From Geodermatophilus sabuli (lineage in GTDB: Bacteria > Actinomycetota > Actinomycetes > Mycobacteriales > Geodermatophilaceae), in the NCBI RefSeq assembly GCF_900215145.1, contig NZ_OBDO01000001.1:1054001-1118000 (forward strand): a stretch of DNA of 64,000 bases, read 5' to 3'. Positions 32,026-40,830 of the stretch are shown piece after piece. The notes under the pieces were generated by a model. The model had not been told where the DNA came from. It saw only the letters and a list, made by a program, of their open reading frames with translations, and did no database searches. The position numbers and the translations under genes were made by a program. The number at the start of each line of letters is the position of its first letter. The stretch's first letter is position 1.

Positions 32026-34173
32026 TCACCTCCGGGAGGTGAAGGCGAAGGGCGCGGACACGCCGCCCCTCGTGGTCTCCGCGACCAGCCGCGTGAACCC
32101 GGTGGTGGGGCTGACGCCGTTGGCGATGCGGAGGGTCCAGGCACCCGTGGCGTCGACCGTGGCCGTACCGACCATCGCGCCCTTCGTCCCGGTGGTGGTG
32201 GCCAGGTAGACCGTCACCGTGTTGGCGGTGGTCACCGTCGAGGTGCCGGAGACCCGCCACTCCCGCGTACCGGTCCGCAGCTCACCGGCGGTGATCGCGG
32301 TGGTGTCCACGGTGGGCGTCACCGTGATCGACGCGGTGGCCGGGGTGCCGGGGCCGGCCGCGGTGACCTGGAAGGTGACCGGGTGGGCCGGAGCGGTGAA
32401 CGACACCGTGGCCCCCGTGGTGCCCGACACCTGGACCGCCGGGGTGGAGGTCTGCTCCCAGGTGTAGGACGCCGCGTTCTCCCCGGTCGCGGTCAGCACC
32501 ACGGCGTCGCCGACCTGCGGCGTCGGGTTGTCCGCCGTCACCGCGACCGTGGTCGGGACCGACTCCCCCTGGACCTCGACCGTGCGGGTGAAGACCTGCT
32601 CACCCTCCGGGCCCTGCGTGGTGAGGGTGATCGTCACCGTCCCCGGCGTGCCGGGGGTGGTGAACGTGGCCAGCGCCGGGTTGGTGGCGTCGGCCACGAT
32701 GGTGCCGGCCGAGGCCGACCACGCGAACGACGTCACGTTGGTCGAGGAGGAGGCGTCCAGGGTGATCGTCTGGTTCATCGCCGCGGTCGCCGGGAGCCCG
32801 GCGATGTTGCCCGCCTGCGGGACGGCCTCTCCGGCGTCGGAGCCGGTGACCATGACCGGGGCCGTGGTCGAGCCGTCCTCGGACGACACGACGGTGACCG
32901 AGTGCGGCGGCATGCGGAGGCCGGCGGCGGTGAGGGCGCCGTTGCTCATCGCACCGAAGCCCTCCACGGAGAGCTCGGCGTCGCTGTCGCTGGACGTCGC
33001 CTCGACGGTGAGCGTCCCGTCGTCGAACACGGCGCTGGTGACCTGGATCCGGTCGGTCACCGGGACGTCCTTGTCCTCCGCCGGCACGTCACTGGCGTTG
33101 GTCACCGTGACGCTGTCGGGGAAGGCGTCGACGGGGATGCGCGCGAAGAAGTTGCCCGCCCCGTCACCGGTCAGGGTGGTGGCGTCCACGCCGTCGCCGG
33201 CCACCTCGACGGTCGAGGTCCTGCCCGCCTTGGCGTGGACGTCGAGGTAGTCCTGGCCGGAGGCGTTGTCGACCGCGTAGACGCCGAGCGGCTCGATGCC
33301 CTGGTTGACCGCCACCTTGCCCAGCAGGGCGAAGGTGTCGTCGCGGAACGGGGTGGTCAGGCCGGGACCGGACACCTCCACGTGGTTGGTGCCGTGCGGC
33401 GACCCGGTGACCTGGGTCTCCACGGCCGGGTTGCCGACGTACTGGACGCCGTTGACCTCGTGGAAGCCGGCGGCGTCGTGCAGGAACGGGGCGATGCGGG
33501 ACCCCAGCGCCAGCCCGAAGTTGTCCGGCGCCGGCGTGATGTCCTCGACGAAGCGGGCGCGGCCGCGGTCGTCGGCCGTCACCGTGTCGACGCCGTACGG
33601 GTGGGTCACCGTGTAGGTGGCGCCCGGCACGCCGTCCTCGATCCGGATGCGGAGCCGGCCGAAGACGACCTGGTCGCCGTCCTGCACCGCCTCGTTGGCG
33701 AACGTCGCCTCCAGGGCCGCGACGAAGTCGACCGAGGCGCCGTTGGGCAGCTCGAAGCTGTTGTTCCCCTGGTGGTAGAACGACTCGGTCGGGAAGTTGC
33801 TGTCGGCCGCGTCCGCCCCGATGCGCAGCGGCTGGTCGGGGTCGAGCCCCTCCGCGGTGAGGAAGGCCGGGTCGCAGTAGGGGTCGGCCACGTCGAGGCA
33901 CAGCTCCAGGCGCGTGCCCTCGTGGTCCTCGTACCAGACGGGGAAGCCGTGCACCCCGCTGGTCGGGCCCACCGCCTGCAGCGTCCTCGGGTTCGGCGTG
34001 ACGATGTCCGCGCCGGCCATGGTGGCGCCGGTCGCCACGATGCCCAGGGCGGTCACCGCGACGACGCCGCGCCTGCCGAGGGCGCGGCGTGCACTCCGGC
34101 TCCGCGTCGCGACGTTGGTGCCCCTCGTGGCCCCGCCCCCGCGACGACCGGTGATCGGTCGTTCTCGTGTCAT
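32026..34173 (-). CDS. Large secreted protein with PKD/Ig-like domains, paralogue of the next gene
   Basis: Protein of 715 aa. A basic N-region and hydrophobic stretch (RRGVVAVTALGIVATGATMAGA, about residues 35-56) form a long signal peptide, possibly Tat. A Cys-containing domain follows (LELCLDVADPYCDPAFLT, then FYHQGNNSFELPNG). Residues about 470-640 look like two Ig/PKD-type beta-sandwiches (LDASSSTNVTSFAWSAS and TPQVGDAVVLTATGENAASY). The last about 90 residues match the C-terminus of the protein encoded at 34467-36515 and end PFAFTSRR. No LPxTG or membrane anchor is seen. The role is unknown; a structural or adhesive surface protein is likely. Confidence 0.8.
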   Translation of the reverse strand: MTRERPITGRRGGGATRGTNVATRSRSARRALGRRGVVAVTALGIVATGATMAGADIVTPNPRTLQAVGPTSGVHGFPVWYEDHEGTRLELCLDVADPYCDPAFLTAEGLDPDQPLRIGADAADSNFPTESFYHQGNNSFELPNGASVDFVAALEATFANEAVQDGDQVVFGRLRIRIEDGVPGATYTVTHPYGVDTVTADDRGRARFVEDITPAPDNFGLALGSRIAPFLHDAAGFHEVNGVQYVGNPAVETQVTGSPHGTNHVEVSGPGLTTPFRDDTFALLGKVAVNQGIEPLGVYAVDNASGQDYLDVHAKAGRTSTVEVAGDGVDATTLTGDGAGNFFARIPVDAFPDSVTVTNASDVPAEDKDVPVTDRIQVTSAVFDDGTLTVEATSSDSDAELSVEGFGAMSNGALTAAGLRMPPHSVTVVSSEDGSTTAPVMVTGSDAGEAVPQAGNIAGLPATAAMNQTITLDASSSTNVTSFAWSASAGTIVADATNPALATFTTPGTPGTVTITLTTQGPEGEQVFTRTVEVQGESVPTTVAVTADNPTPQVGDAVVLTATGENAASYTWEQTSTPAVQVSGTTGATVSFTAPAHPVTFQVTAAGPGTPATASITVTPTVDTTAITAGELRTGTREWRVSGTSTVTTANTVTVYLATTTGTKGAMVGTATVDATGAWTLRIANGVSPTTGFTRLVAETTRGGVSAPFAFTSRR

Positions 34174-34272
34174 GCGACTCTCCGTTGTCGAACGGCGGCG
34201 TCGTCACCGTGGGTGGTGACGACCCTGTGCGTCGACTCTCACGGAGCGGGAACGGAGCAGGCAGACGCGGCA

Positions 34273-34291
34273 GGGGGGAGTGGCACCCCCC
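34273..34291 (-). promoter_or_regulatory. G/C palindrome 100 nt upstream of the first secreted paralogue
   Basis: GGGGGGAGTGGCACCCCCC, followed on the plus strand by AATG. The second paralogue has the matching GGGGGTCCTACGACCCCC plus AATA at nearly the same distance from its ATG (36609-36626). Confidence 0.5.
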
Positions 34292-34466
34292 AATGCGAGG
34301 GAGCAGGGTTCCGGTGACCCGCTGTCCTCCCCGTCGTCGGCGCCGCGTCGCGGGTCGCGGAACCGGCCGGGGGCCCGCCACCTGTCCGGTGACGGGCCCC
34401 CGCCCTGTTCGGTTGTGGTGGTGCGGCGGGCTCAGCCGGTGTGCAGCCGGACCCGGGGCTCCGGCG

Positions 34467-36515
34467 TCACCGGCGGAGGACGAACGGCCCGGCCTTGCCC
34501 CCCTTGTCCGAGGTCGCCCAGACCTGGGAACCCGGGACGGTGGGGACGGCGTTGCGGACCGCGTGGTTCCACTGGCCGGTGGTGGCCCCGACGGCCGGGT
34601 TCGCCACGATCGCGGTCCCGATGACGGGGCCGGTCTCGCTGCCGGTCCGGATCGAGATCACGGCCCCACCGAGGGTGCCGGTGCCCGTGACCTCGAGCCG
34701 GTCACCGGCGCGGTAGCGCCCGCCGGTGATCGTGATCTGGTCGTTCGTCACGGCGTTCGGCGTCCCCGTGGTGGTGCCGGCCGGGCTGCTGCCCTGGCCG
34801 TTCACGGCCACGACCGAGACGGTGTACGCCGTCCCGGCGGTCAGGCCGGTCAGCGTGGCCGACGTGGCCGGGGCGACGACCACTGCCGACACCGCCGTCC
34901 CGGTGGCCGGGGTCGCGGTGACCTCGTACCGGCTGATGGCGGGGGCGTCGGTCGGCGCGGGGGCGTCCCACTCCACCGTCAGGCTGCCCTGGCCGGCGGT
35001 GGTCCGGACGTTGCCCGGCGCGCCGGGGAGCGTCGGGGCCGGGCCGGAGGAGCCGGGCTCGAACGTGCCCTCGGCGGTGCCGATGTTGCCGGCGGCGTCG
35101 AAGGCCGCGACCCTCACCAGGGTGCCGGACACGGTGACCGGGATGGTCTGGCCCGCGGCGAGGTGGATCGCGTTGACCGCCGGCATGTCGATGTCGACGA
35201 CGTCGCTGCCGTCCAGGGTGTAGTAGACGTCCACGGTCTCGTCCGCGGTGACCGTGATCGCACCGGTCTCCGCGTTCCGCGCCAGGGTCACGGTCGGGTT
35301 CGTGACGTCCCCGGTCTCCGGGTTCTGGTCCGGCGCGCCGGACGGCGCCGCGAACGGCTTGCTCAGCACCGTGTCCGCCCCGGTACCCGAGGCGGCCCGG
35401 ACCTCCACGAGGTACTCCATGGTCGCGGTGAGGCCGGTGAAGTCGGCGCGGAGGACGTCGACGCCCACCTTCTTGCCGATGATGTTGCCGCTCGTGTCGG
35501 TCAGCGTCACCTGGTAGCCGTTGACCGGGGTCGCGCTGCCGGCCACGTCGGGCGCGGCGGCCCAGTTGACCGTCATGGACTGGCCGCTCGCGGCTCGGAC
35601 GACACCGGCCTGGCCCGGGCCGGGCTGGGCGGCGTCGCCGGGCCCGGCAGGGCAGCCACCCAGGCCGGGGCCGCCGACCTCCTCGTGCTCGGCGATCGTG
35701 ATCCCGGAGCGCTCGTCACCGTCGGCGGCCGCCCAGGACATGATCCGGGAGGTGCCGGCCAGGGCGGTCCGGGCGGTGGCCTCGTCCAGGAACGTGTAGG
35801 TGGCGACGACCTGGTCCGGATCGGTGACGGAGCGGACCAGCGTGGACGTGTAGCCGTCGTCGCCGGTGCCGTCCGCGACGGCGCGGGCGTCGCGGCGGCC
35901 GACCGCGGTGTCCTTGAGGTCGGGCTGGATGATCCGCGCCTCGAGCCGGTCCATCGGGATGGCGGCCGGGACGTTGCTGACCACGGTCACGGTGGCCCCG
36001 TCACGCGTCTCGGTCGCCACCTCGATGTCGGCCACCGGCATGTCGAAGACCTGGCCGTTGATGGTCAGCTCGACCCGGTCGCCGCCGGTGATGTCGGGCG
36101 TCACGTCGAGCCCGGCCGGGGCGCCCTCGCCCCAGCAGGCCCCACCCGGGTGGTTGATCTCGAAGGCGACGCCGTCCTCGGGGTAGGCGACGGGGGCCGT
36201 GGTCTGGCCGACCACCGTCGTCCCGCGGAACACCTTGACCGTCGCGGTGCTGCCGGCGGGCAGGCCCTCGAAACCCTCGACCGTCATGAAGTCCCGGTTG
36301 GGGAAGACGACGATGTTGTTGGGCAGTTGCGGCAGCGCCGCCTGCGCGACCCCACTGGTCAGGACGACCGACCCGACCGCGACCGTGGCGGCGGAGAACA
36401 GGCCGAGGGCCCGCCTCCGGCCGGTGGTGACGACCGGCGATCGTGACGCGGAGGGGGCCACAGCCCCACCCCCGCGACGGCGACCACCCCGGGTGGTCCT
36501 GTCTCGTGCACTCAT
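34467..36515 (-). CDS. Large secreted protein with fibronectin type III domains, paralogue of the previous gene
   Basis: Protein of 682 aa. The N-terminus has TGRRRALGLFSAATVAVGS and then VVLTSGVAQA, a likely Tat-type signal with cleavage after AQA (about residue 59). Following domains are a Cys-containing beta domain (GGACWGEGAPAG), a fibronectin type III domain (about 300-390: NGYQVTLTDTSGN, TATMEYLVEVRA), a chitobiase-like C domain (VYYTLDGSD, about 435) and a second fibronectin type III domain (about 500-580: GLTAGTAYTVSVVAVNGQG). The C-terminal about 90-residue domain is shared with the neighbour and ends GPFVLRR. Probably cell-surface associated; ligand unknown. Confidence 0.82.
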   Translation of the reverse strand: MSARDRTTRGGRRRGGGAVAPSASRSPVVTTGRRRALGLFSAATVAVGSVVLTSGVAQAALPQLPNNIVVFPNRDFMTVEGFEGLPAGSTATVKVFRGTTVVGQTTAPVAYPEDGVAFEINHPGGACWGEGAPAGLDVTPDITGGDRVELTINGQVFDMPVADIEVATETRDGATVTVVSNVPAAIPMDRLEARIIQPDLKDTAVGRRDARAVADGTGDDGYTSTLVRSVTDPDQVVATYTFLDEATARTALAGTSRIMSWAAADGDERSGITIAEHEEVGGPGLGGCPAGPGDAAQPGPGQAGVVRAASGQSMTVNWAAAPDVAGSATPVNGYQVTLTDTSGNIIGKKVGVDVLRADFTGLTATMEYLVEVRAASGTGADTVLSKPFAAPSGAPDQNPETGDVTNPTVTLARNAETGAITVTADETVDVYYTLDGSDVVDIDMPAVNAIHLAAGQTIPVTVSGTLVRVAAFDAAGNIGTAEGTFEPGSSGPAPTLPGAPGNVRTTAGQGSLTVEWDAPAPTDAPAISRYEVTATPATGTAVSAVVVAPATSATLTGLTAGTAYTVSVVAVNGQGSSPAGTTTGTPNAVTNDQITITGGRYRAGDRLEVTGTGTLGGAVISIRTGSETGPVIGTAIVANPAVGATTGQWNHAVRNAVPTVPGSQVWATSDKGGKAGPFVLRR

Positions 36516-36608
36516 GGCTTCTCCGCTGTCGAGCGTTCCCCCGATCGGGCGATCGGAGCCGTACCGAGACGGTCGTCGTCAGGGGGTGTCGACACGAAGC
36601 CGTGGCGA

Positions 36609-36626
36609 GGGGGTCCTACGACCCCC
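36609..36626 (-). promoter_or_regulatory. G/C palindrome 94 nt upstream of the second secreted paralogue
   Basis: GGGGGTCCTACGACCCCC followed on the plus strand by AATA. Read on the gene strand both paralogues have (T/C)ATTGGGGG, then T, a short spacer and a run of C, about 95-120 nt before ATG, suggesting a common regulator. Confidence 0.5.
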
Positions 36627-36656
36627 AATACGGGGCGGGCAAGGGGGCGTGAGTGA

Positions 36657-36688
36657 CCGGCGCGCCCGGTGGTGGCCGGGCGCGCCGG
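36657..36688 (-). terminator. Terminator hairpin behind the usp gene
   Basis: Perfect 13-bp arms CCGGCGCGCCCGG and CCGGGCGCGCCGG with a 6-nt loop, 12 nt behind the stop at 36701 on the minus strand. Confidence 0.65.
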
Positions 36689-36700
36689 GAGTCCGAGCGG

Positions 36701-37585
36701 TCAGGCGGTGCCGACGGGGGAGCGGGGGACGACGAGCACCGGGCGGTGGGCGCAGTGCAGGAGGGCCCGCGGGACGCTGCCCACGAGGAGCTCGCGGCTG
36801 GCCGACCGGCCGCGGCTGCCGACGACGACGACCGCGGCGCCGCGGTTCGCGGCGGTCTCGGCCAGCGTCGAGGCGGTGGCCCGGGCGCTGCCGGGGCGGC
36901 CCGAGCAGGGCACGGTGAGCAGCTCGGCGCCGTCCGGGGCGGTCGGGCCGGGGCCGGGACCCGGCTCGGCGACGGCGACCAGCAGCTGCCGGCGGCTCGG
37001 GAAGAGCGCGGCGGCGGAGTCGATCGCCCGGGCCGCGCCGGCCGAGCCGTCGGTGCCGACCAGGACCGGCCCCGAGGTGGCCGCGGCCCACTCGGAGGTG
37101 GTCAGCGGGTAGGGCACCACCAGGACGGGGACGGGGCTGACGTGGACCACGAGCTCCGACACGCTGCCCAGCGCGGCCCGCACGCCGCCGAGGCCGCGGG
37201 TGCCGACGACGACGAGGTCGGCGTCCATCTCCTCCGCCGTCCGGGCGAACTGGTAGCCGTCGCCACCGAAGGCGCGCTTGACCATGGGCTCGGCCTCCCA
37301 GCCGGCCGCGCGGGCCAGCTTGACACCGTTGCCGGCCAGGCGCTCGGCCTCGGCCCGGCCCTCGGTCTCCAGCAGCTCGCCGAGCTGCTGCAGCCCGGAG
37401 GCGCGGCCGGCCAGCCGCTGCCGCAGCTCCGGTGAGGTGAAGGGCGGCTCCCACAGGTGCAGGACCGACGCGGTGGCCGACGGCACGAGGGTGGCCGCCG
37501 CCTCGATCGCGTTCACCGCGCTCGGCGAGCCGTCGTAGCCGACGATCACGCGCAGGGGCCGTCCGGCGGAGTCAGGGGCGCTCAT
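36701..37585 (-). CDS. Universal stress protein with two Usp domains
   Basis: Protein of 294 aa with tandem Usp domains (about residues 11-157 and 170-290). Both carry the ATP-binding pattern Gly-2x-Gly-9x-Gly-Ser: VGTRGLGGVRAALGSVS and VGSRGRSASRELLVGSVP. Each domain starts with a VGYDGS or VGTDGS nucleotide motif. Tandem ATP-binding Usp proteins in mycobacteria (such as Rv2623) are DosR-controlled and linked to dormancy. ATG 37585 starts the MSAPDSAG sequence. Confidence 0.93.
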   Translation of the reverse strand: MSAPDSAGRPLRVIVGYDGSPSAVNAIEAAATLVPSATASVLHLWEPPFTSPELRQRLAGRASGLQQLGELLETEGRAEAERLAGNGVKLARAAGWEAEPMVKRAFGGDGYQFARTAEEMDADLVVVGTRGLGGVRAALGSVSELVVHVSPVPVLVVPYPLTTSEWAAATSGPVLVGTDGSAGAARAIDSAAALFPSRRQLLVAVAEPGPGPGPTAPDGAELLTVPCSGRPGSARATASTLAETAANRGAAVVVVGSRGRSASRELLVGSVPRALLHCAHRPVLVVPRSPVGTA

Positions 37586-37628
37586 GGCCGCATTCTCCCC
37601 GACGCGGTGCCGATCGTGGGCCGAGGTG

Positions 37629-38075
37629 TCACAGGTAGGCCCGGGGGTCCACGGCCGGGGGCAGCTCCCCGGGGACGATGCGCCGCCCGGTGACGTCGTG
37701 CGGGATCAGCCGCAGCCAGTGGCCGGCGTCGCCGGGCGCCCAGGGCTCGACGCCGGTGGCGTGGGTGCGGGCGACCAGGTCGGCGCGGTGCTCGCCGCCG
37801 ACCTCCTCGGCCTGGCCGCGGACCAGCACGCTCCAGCCACTGCGGGTCCGCCGGTCGATCTCGTCCACCTCGAAGGTGACGTTGGCGTGTTCGGCGGCGG
37901 CGAGCTTGGTGCCGGCGCGGGTGCGGATGACGATCGTCGTCCCGTCGAGGGCGAAGTTCACCGGGAAGATCAACGGGTGGTGCTCGGCGTTCACGCCCAG
38001 CCGGCCGATCTCCTGCGTGGCCAGCAGCCGGTAGCACTCGTCGGTCGGGATCTCCTCGAGGGACGCATCCGTCAT
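37629..38075 (-). CDS. Pyridoxamine 5'-phosphate oxidase-like flavin-binding protein
   Basis: Protein of 148 aa with the split-barrel fold of PNPOx-like proteins: LATQEIGRLGVNAEHHPLIFPVNFAL, then IRTRAGTKL and VTFEVDEIDRRTRSGWSVLVRGQAEEV. Such proteins bind FMN, F420 or heme-like ligands; the substrate cannot be told. ATG 38075 is chosen; a 12-residue upstream extension is possible. The gene lies between the usp and Acg-like genes and is divergent from the latter. Confidence 0.85.
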   Translation of the reverse strand: MTDASLEEIPTDECYRLLATQEIGRLGVNAEHHPLIFPVNFALDGTTIVIRTRAGTKLAAAEHANVTFEVDEIDRRTRSGWSVLVRGQAEEVGGEHRADLVARTHATGVEPWAPGDAGHWLRLIPHDVTGRRIVPGELPPAVDPRAYL

Positions 38076-38194
38076 GGCCCCATCTTCGGGGGCGACGCGG
38101 GGGTCGTGCACGCCACGTGCAGCGGGAGCGGCCCATGGGGTAGGCAGGACGCGGGCCCCGCCGCGGGGTGCCGGACCCGGCCGGAGGAGCGCAG

Positions 38195-39205
38195 ATGGAC
38201 GAGCAGGACTGGGCCGCGGTGGTGCGTGCCGCCATCCGGGCGCCGTCGATCCACAACACGCAGCCCTGGTGGTTCACCGCGACGCCCGATCGGCTGGAGC
38301 TGCACCTGGACCGCGAGCGCGCGTTGCCGGTCCTCGACCCGACCGGCCGGCAGCAGGTGATCAGCTGTGGGGTCGCGGCCGAGTTCGCCGCGGTGGCGCT
38401 GCGGGCCTCCGGTGTCGAGCCGACCGTTGACCTGCTGCCCGACCCCGCCGACCCCGACCACCTGGCGACCGTGCACGCCGGGCCCGCGCGCGAGGTGACG
38501 GCGGAGGACCGTGCCCTGGCCGAGGCGATCGGCCGACGGCACACCGAGCGGGCGCCCTTCCAGCCCCGCGCCGTGCCGGACGAGCTCGTCGACCGGGTGC
38601 AGGCCGACGCCGGCCGGCTGGGGGTGTGGCTCAAGCCGATCAACGAGTCGGAGGAGGAGGTCGCGACCGTCTTCCTCATCTCCCGGGCCGAGGAGATCGA
38701 GCGCAGCGACCCCGGGTACGTGGCCGAGCTGCAGCGCTGGCTGCGCACCGACCCGGCGGCGGTGGACGGCGTCCCGGTCGAGGCGGTCCCGAGCGAGGAC
38801 CCCGCCACCCGGCCGTCGAACTGGCTGATCCGCGACTTCGTCGTCGGCAGCCGGGGCGGACACTCCGCGTTCCTGCCCGAGGGCGACGCCACCGCACCGC
38901 CGCCTGCGGTCGAGCGGCCCACGGTCGTCCTGCTCGGCACGGACAACGACGACCGGACGGCGTGGCTGCTCGCCGGCCGGGCGCTGGGCCGGCTGCTGCT
39001 GGAGGCGACCACCCACGGGCTGGCCGCCTCGCCGCTCACCCAGGCCCTGGACTGGCCGGCCACCCGCGCCCGGATGCGGACCCGGCTGTCGCTGGTGGGC
39101 CACCCGCAGATGCTGCTGCGCATGGGCTACCCGTCGACGGAGGGTGCGCCGCACTCGGGCCGGCGTCCGGTCGCCGAGGTGCTGCGCTACTCGACGGCGG
39201 GCTGA
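38195..39205 (+). CDS. Acg-family nitroreductase-like protein
   Basis: Protein of 336 aa. The N-terminal VVRAAIRAPSIHNTQPWWF matches the Acg/Rv2032 family, a duplicated nitroreductase fold that sequesters FMN and is DosR-regulated in Mycobacterium tuberculosis. RRHTERAPFQPRAVP and the C-terminal HPQMLLRMGYP (about residues 305-315) are typical too. ATG 38195 has GGAGGAG 6 nt upstream. It is divergent from the PNPOx-like gene with a 119-nt gap. No clear DosR box was found there. Confidence 0.87.
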   Translation: MDEQDWAAVVRAAIRAPSIHNTQPWWFTATPDRLELHLDRERALPVLDPTGRQQVISCGVAAEFAAVALRASGVEPTVDLLPDPADPDHLATVHAGPAREVTAEDRALAEAIGRRHTERAPFQPRAVPDELVDRVQADAGRLGVWLKPINESEEEVATVFLISRAEEIERSDPGYVAELQRWLRTDPAAVDGVPVEAVPSEDPATRPSNWLIRDFVVGSRGGHSAFLPEGDATAPPPAVERPTVVLLGTDNDDRTAWLLAGRALGRLLLEATTHGLAASPLTQALDWPATRARMRTRLSLVGHPQMLLRMGYPSTEGAPHSGRRPVAEVLRYSTAG

Positions 39206-39215
39206 CCGGCCCGGT

Positions 39216-40037
39216 TCACCCGCGGCGGTCGGTGCTGGCCCAGGGGTCGTCGGGGTCGAAGTCGTCGTCGGCGGGCTCGGCGGGCCGGGCGGGTGTCGGG
39301 CCGGCGGGGCCGGCCGCGGACCGGGGGCGGTCGGCCCGCGCCGCGGCCTCGAGCGCGGCGTCCCGCTCGCGGGCCTGCTCGGCCCGTGCGGTCCGCGCCT
39401 GCTCCCGCAGCTCGCGGCGGGTGGGCCGGTCGCCGGAGATGGGCCGGTCGCGCAGCCGCCAGAGGCCGGCGCCGGCGATCGCCAGCCCGATCGGCACGAC
39501 GTAGGCGGCGGCTCGCTCGGTGCCGCCCTCGCCGAGGTAGCTGGTGATGCCCGCGACGAAGAAGACGGTCATCGCCGTGCCGACGAGACCCAGCAGCGCC
39601 AGTGCCGTGCCCAGCGCCTCGGAGCGCCGTCGCACGGCGTAGGCGAGTGCGATGAGCCCGAGCCCGCCGCCGACCAGGTACAGCCCGGCGCCGGCCTCGT
39701 GCACGGCCTGCTGCCCGTCCATCGGGAACACCCCGACCACCAGCACCCCGATGCCCGCCGCGGCGAGCAGCGCCGGTGCGACCCTGCCGGCGGTGCCGGC
39801 CAGCGCCGGGCGCAGGAGCAGGTTCCCGGTGGCGATGAGCAGGCCCTGGACGACGAACGAGGCGTTCATCAGCAGGTGCCCGGGCGAGGTCCCGGCGCCG
39901 AGTTCGCTGATCAGGGCATCGGCGCGGGAGTAGCCGCCGGCCTGCAGCTGCACGACCGTCTCGACGACGAAGAACTGCAGGGTCAGCAACCAGGCGAGCG
40001 CGCCCCAGCGGTACCGGGTGGGAGTCACGGAGGCCAT
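39216..40037 (-). CDS. DUF998-like membrane protein
   Basis: Protein of 273 aa with about six membrane helices in residues 10-190 (for example LLTLQFFVVETVVQL, LLAAAGIGVLVVGVFPM, LALLGLVGTAMTVFFVAG). VQLQAGGYSRADALISELG and GVFPMDGQQAVHEAGAGLYL are like the DUF998 family. The C-terminal about 75 residues are a charged, proline-rich cytoplasmic tail ending DDPWASTDRRG. Function unknown. Confidence 0.78.
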   Translation of the reverse strand: MASVTPTRYRWGALAWLLTLQFFVVETVVQLQAGGYSRADALISELGAGTSPGHLLMNASFVVQGLLIATGNLLLRPALAGTAGRVAPALLAAAGIGVLVVGVFPMDGQQAVHEAGAGLYLVGGGLGLIALAYAVRRRSEALGTALALLGLVGTAMTVFFVAGITSYLGEGGTERAAAYVVPIGLAIAGAGLWRLRDRPISGDRPTRRELREQARTARAEQARERDAALEAAARADRPRSAAGPAGPTPARPAEPADDDFDPDDPWASTDRRG

Positions 40038-40050
40038 GGTCCCAGGCCGG

Positions 40051-40518
40051 TCAGCCCCGGTCCGCCAGCCGGGCGAGGACGGCGGCGAACGCCGCCTCCG
40101 ACAGCCAGGAGGGGTTGCTGCCGGCGGGCATGCGCAGCACCTCGGCGGTGAGGAAGGCGGGATCGGCGAGCAGCTCGGCCCGGGGCACCGGCTCGGCCAG
40201 CCGGGTGAGCCGGACGGCGACGACCGGGCCGTCGGCGCGGTCCTCGGGCTCGCCGGTGACCTCGCCGACCGCGTGCACGCCCGGAGCGGTGCGCCCGCTG
40301 ACCCACAGCAGGCAGGGCTGCCCGGGCCGCACCAGGTCCAGGCGGTAGGAGCGGCGCACGCAGCGGGTGAGGTCTCGTGCCGCACCGGCCGGCCACCCCG
40401 GCTCGAGGGCCTCCGACGGGCGCGTGGACTTGAGCACCCAGCAGGCGACGTCGCCCGGCGCGAGGCGCCTCACCGCCGGGGACACGGGCAGCGGCTCAGC
40501 GGCAGCCGGGGACGGCAC
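40051..40518 (-). CDS. EVE-domain-like protein
   Basis: Protein of 155 aa from GTG 40518; GTG 40485 (144 aa) is equally possible and neither has a good RBS. GDVACWVLKS, then CLLWVSGRTAPGVHAVGEVTGEP match the EVE (PUA-like) pattern of a WxxK-type strand followed by an IxGxxxV strand and a short turn. EVE proteins bind modified bases and often accompany restriction systems; no such system is visible here. Assignment is by pattern memory only. Confidence 0.62.
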   Translation of the reverse strand: MPSPAAAEPLPVSPAVRRLAPGDVACWVLKSTRPSEALEPGWPAGAARDLTRCVRRSYRLDLVRPGQPCLLWVSGRTAPGVHAVGEVTGEPEDRADGPVVAVRLTRLAEPVPRAELLADPAFLTAEVLRMPAGSNPSWLSEAAFAAVLARLADRG

Positions 40519-40558
40519 CAGGCCGCGGTGCGGTCCGGAGGACCGCAGGGTGCACAGA

Positions 40559-40759
40559 TCAGTCCGTCGCGGAGTGCTGCTCGGCGCCGGCGGGGTCGGC
40601 GTCGTCGGAGTCGACCAGCTGCCGCTCCTGCTCGGTGCGGTGCTGGAGGGCGTCGTCGTTGGGGCGGTCGTAGCCGCCACCGTGCTGGGCGCGGTCGCGC
40701 GGGGCGGACTCGGTCGGCTCGATGACGTCGTCGAGGGTGGGGCGGTCGGGCTCGCTCAT
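40559..40759 (-). CDS. Small acidic hypothetical protein
   Basis: Protein of 66 aa, starting MSEPDRPTLDDVIEPTESAP and rich in Asp, Glu and Gln. ATG 40759 has GGAG about 9 nt upstream on its strand. It has no membrane helix and no known domain. It lies 71 nt behind the LexA-controlled small gene and may be on the same transcript. Confidence 0.6.
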   Translation of the reverse strand: MSEPDRPTLDDVIEPTESAPRDRAQHGGGYDRPNDDALQHRTEQERQLVDSDDADPAGAEQHSATD

Positions 40760-40830
40760 CGGGGTGCTCCGCTTCGTCGGGGATGTCCGTCCCGGAACCC
40801 ATAGCCAGCCCGCCGCCGCGCCAACCGTGA

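Noticed and set aside
31879..34317. 812-codon plus-strand frame opposite the first secreted protein
   Set aside because: High-GC shadow frame. The minus strand has a signal peptide, Ig-like domains and a paralogue.
38076..38194. DosR box between the PNPOx-like and Acg-like genes
   Set aside because: GGGAGCGGCCCAT is the nearest match to GGGACTTNNGGCCCT and has too many differences.
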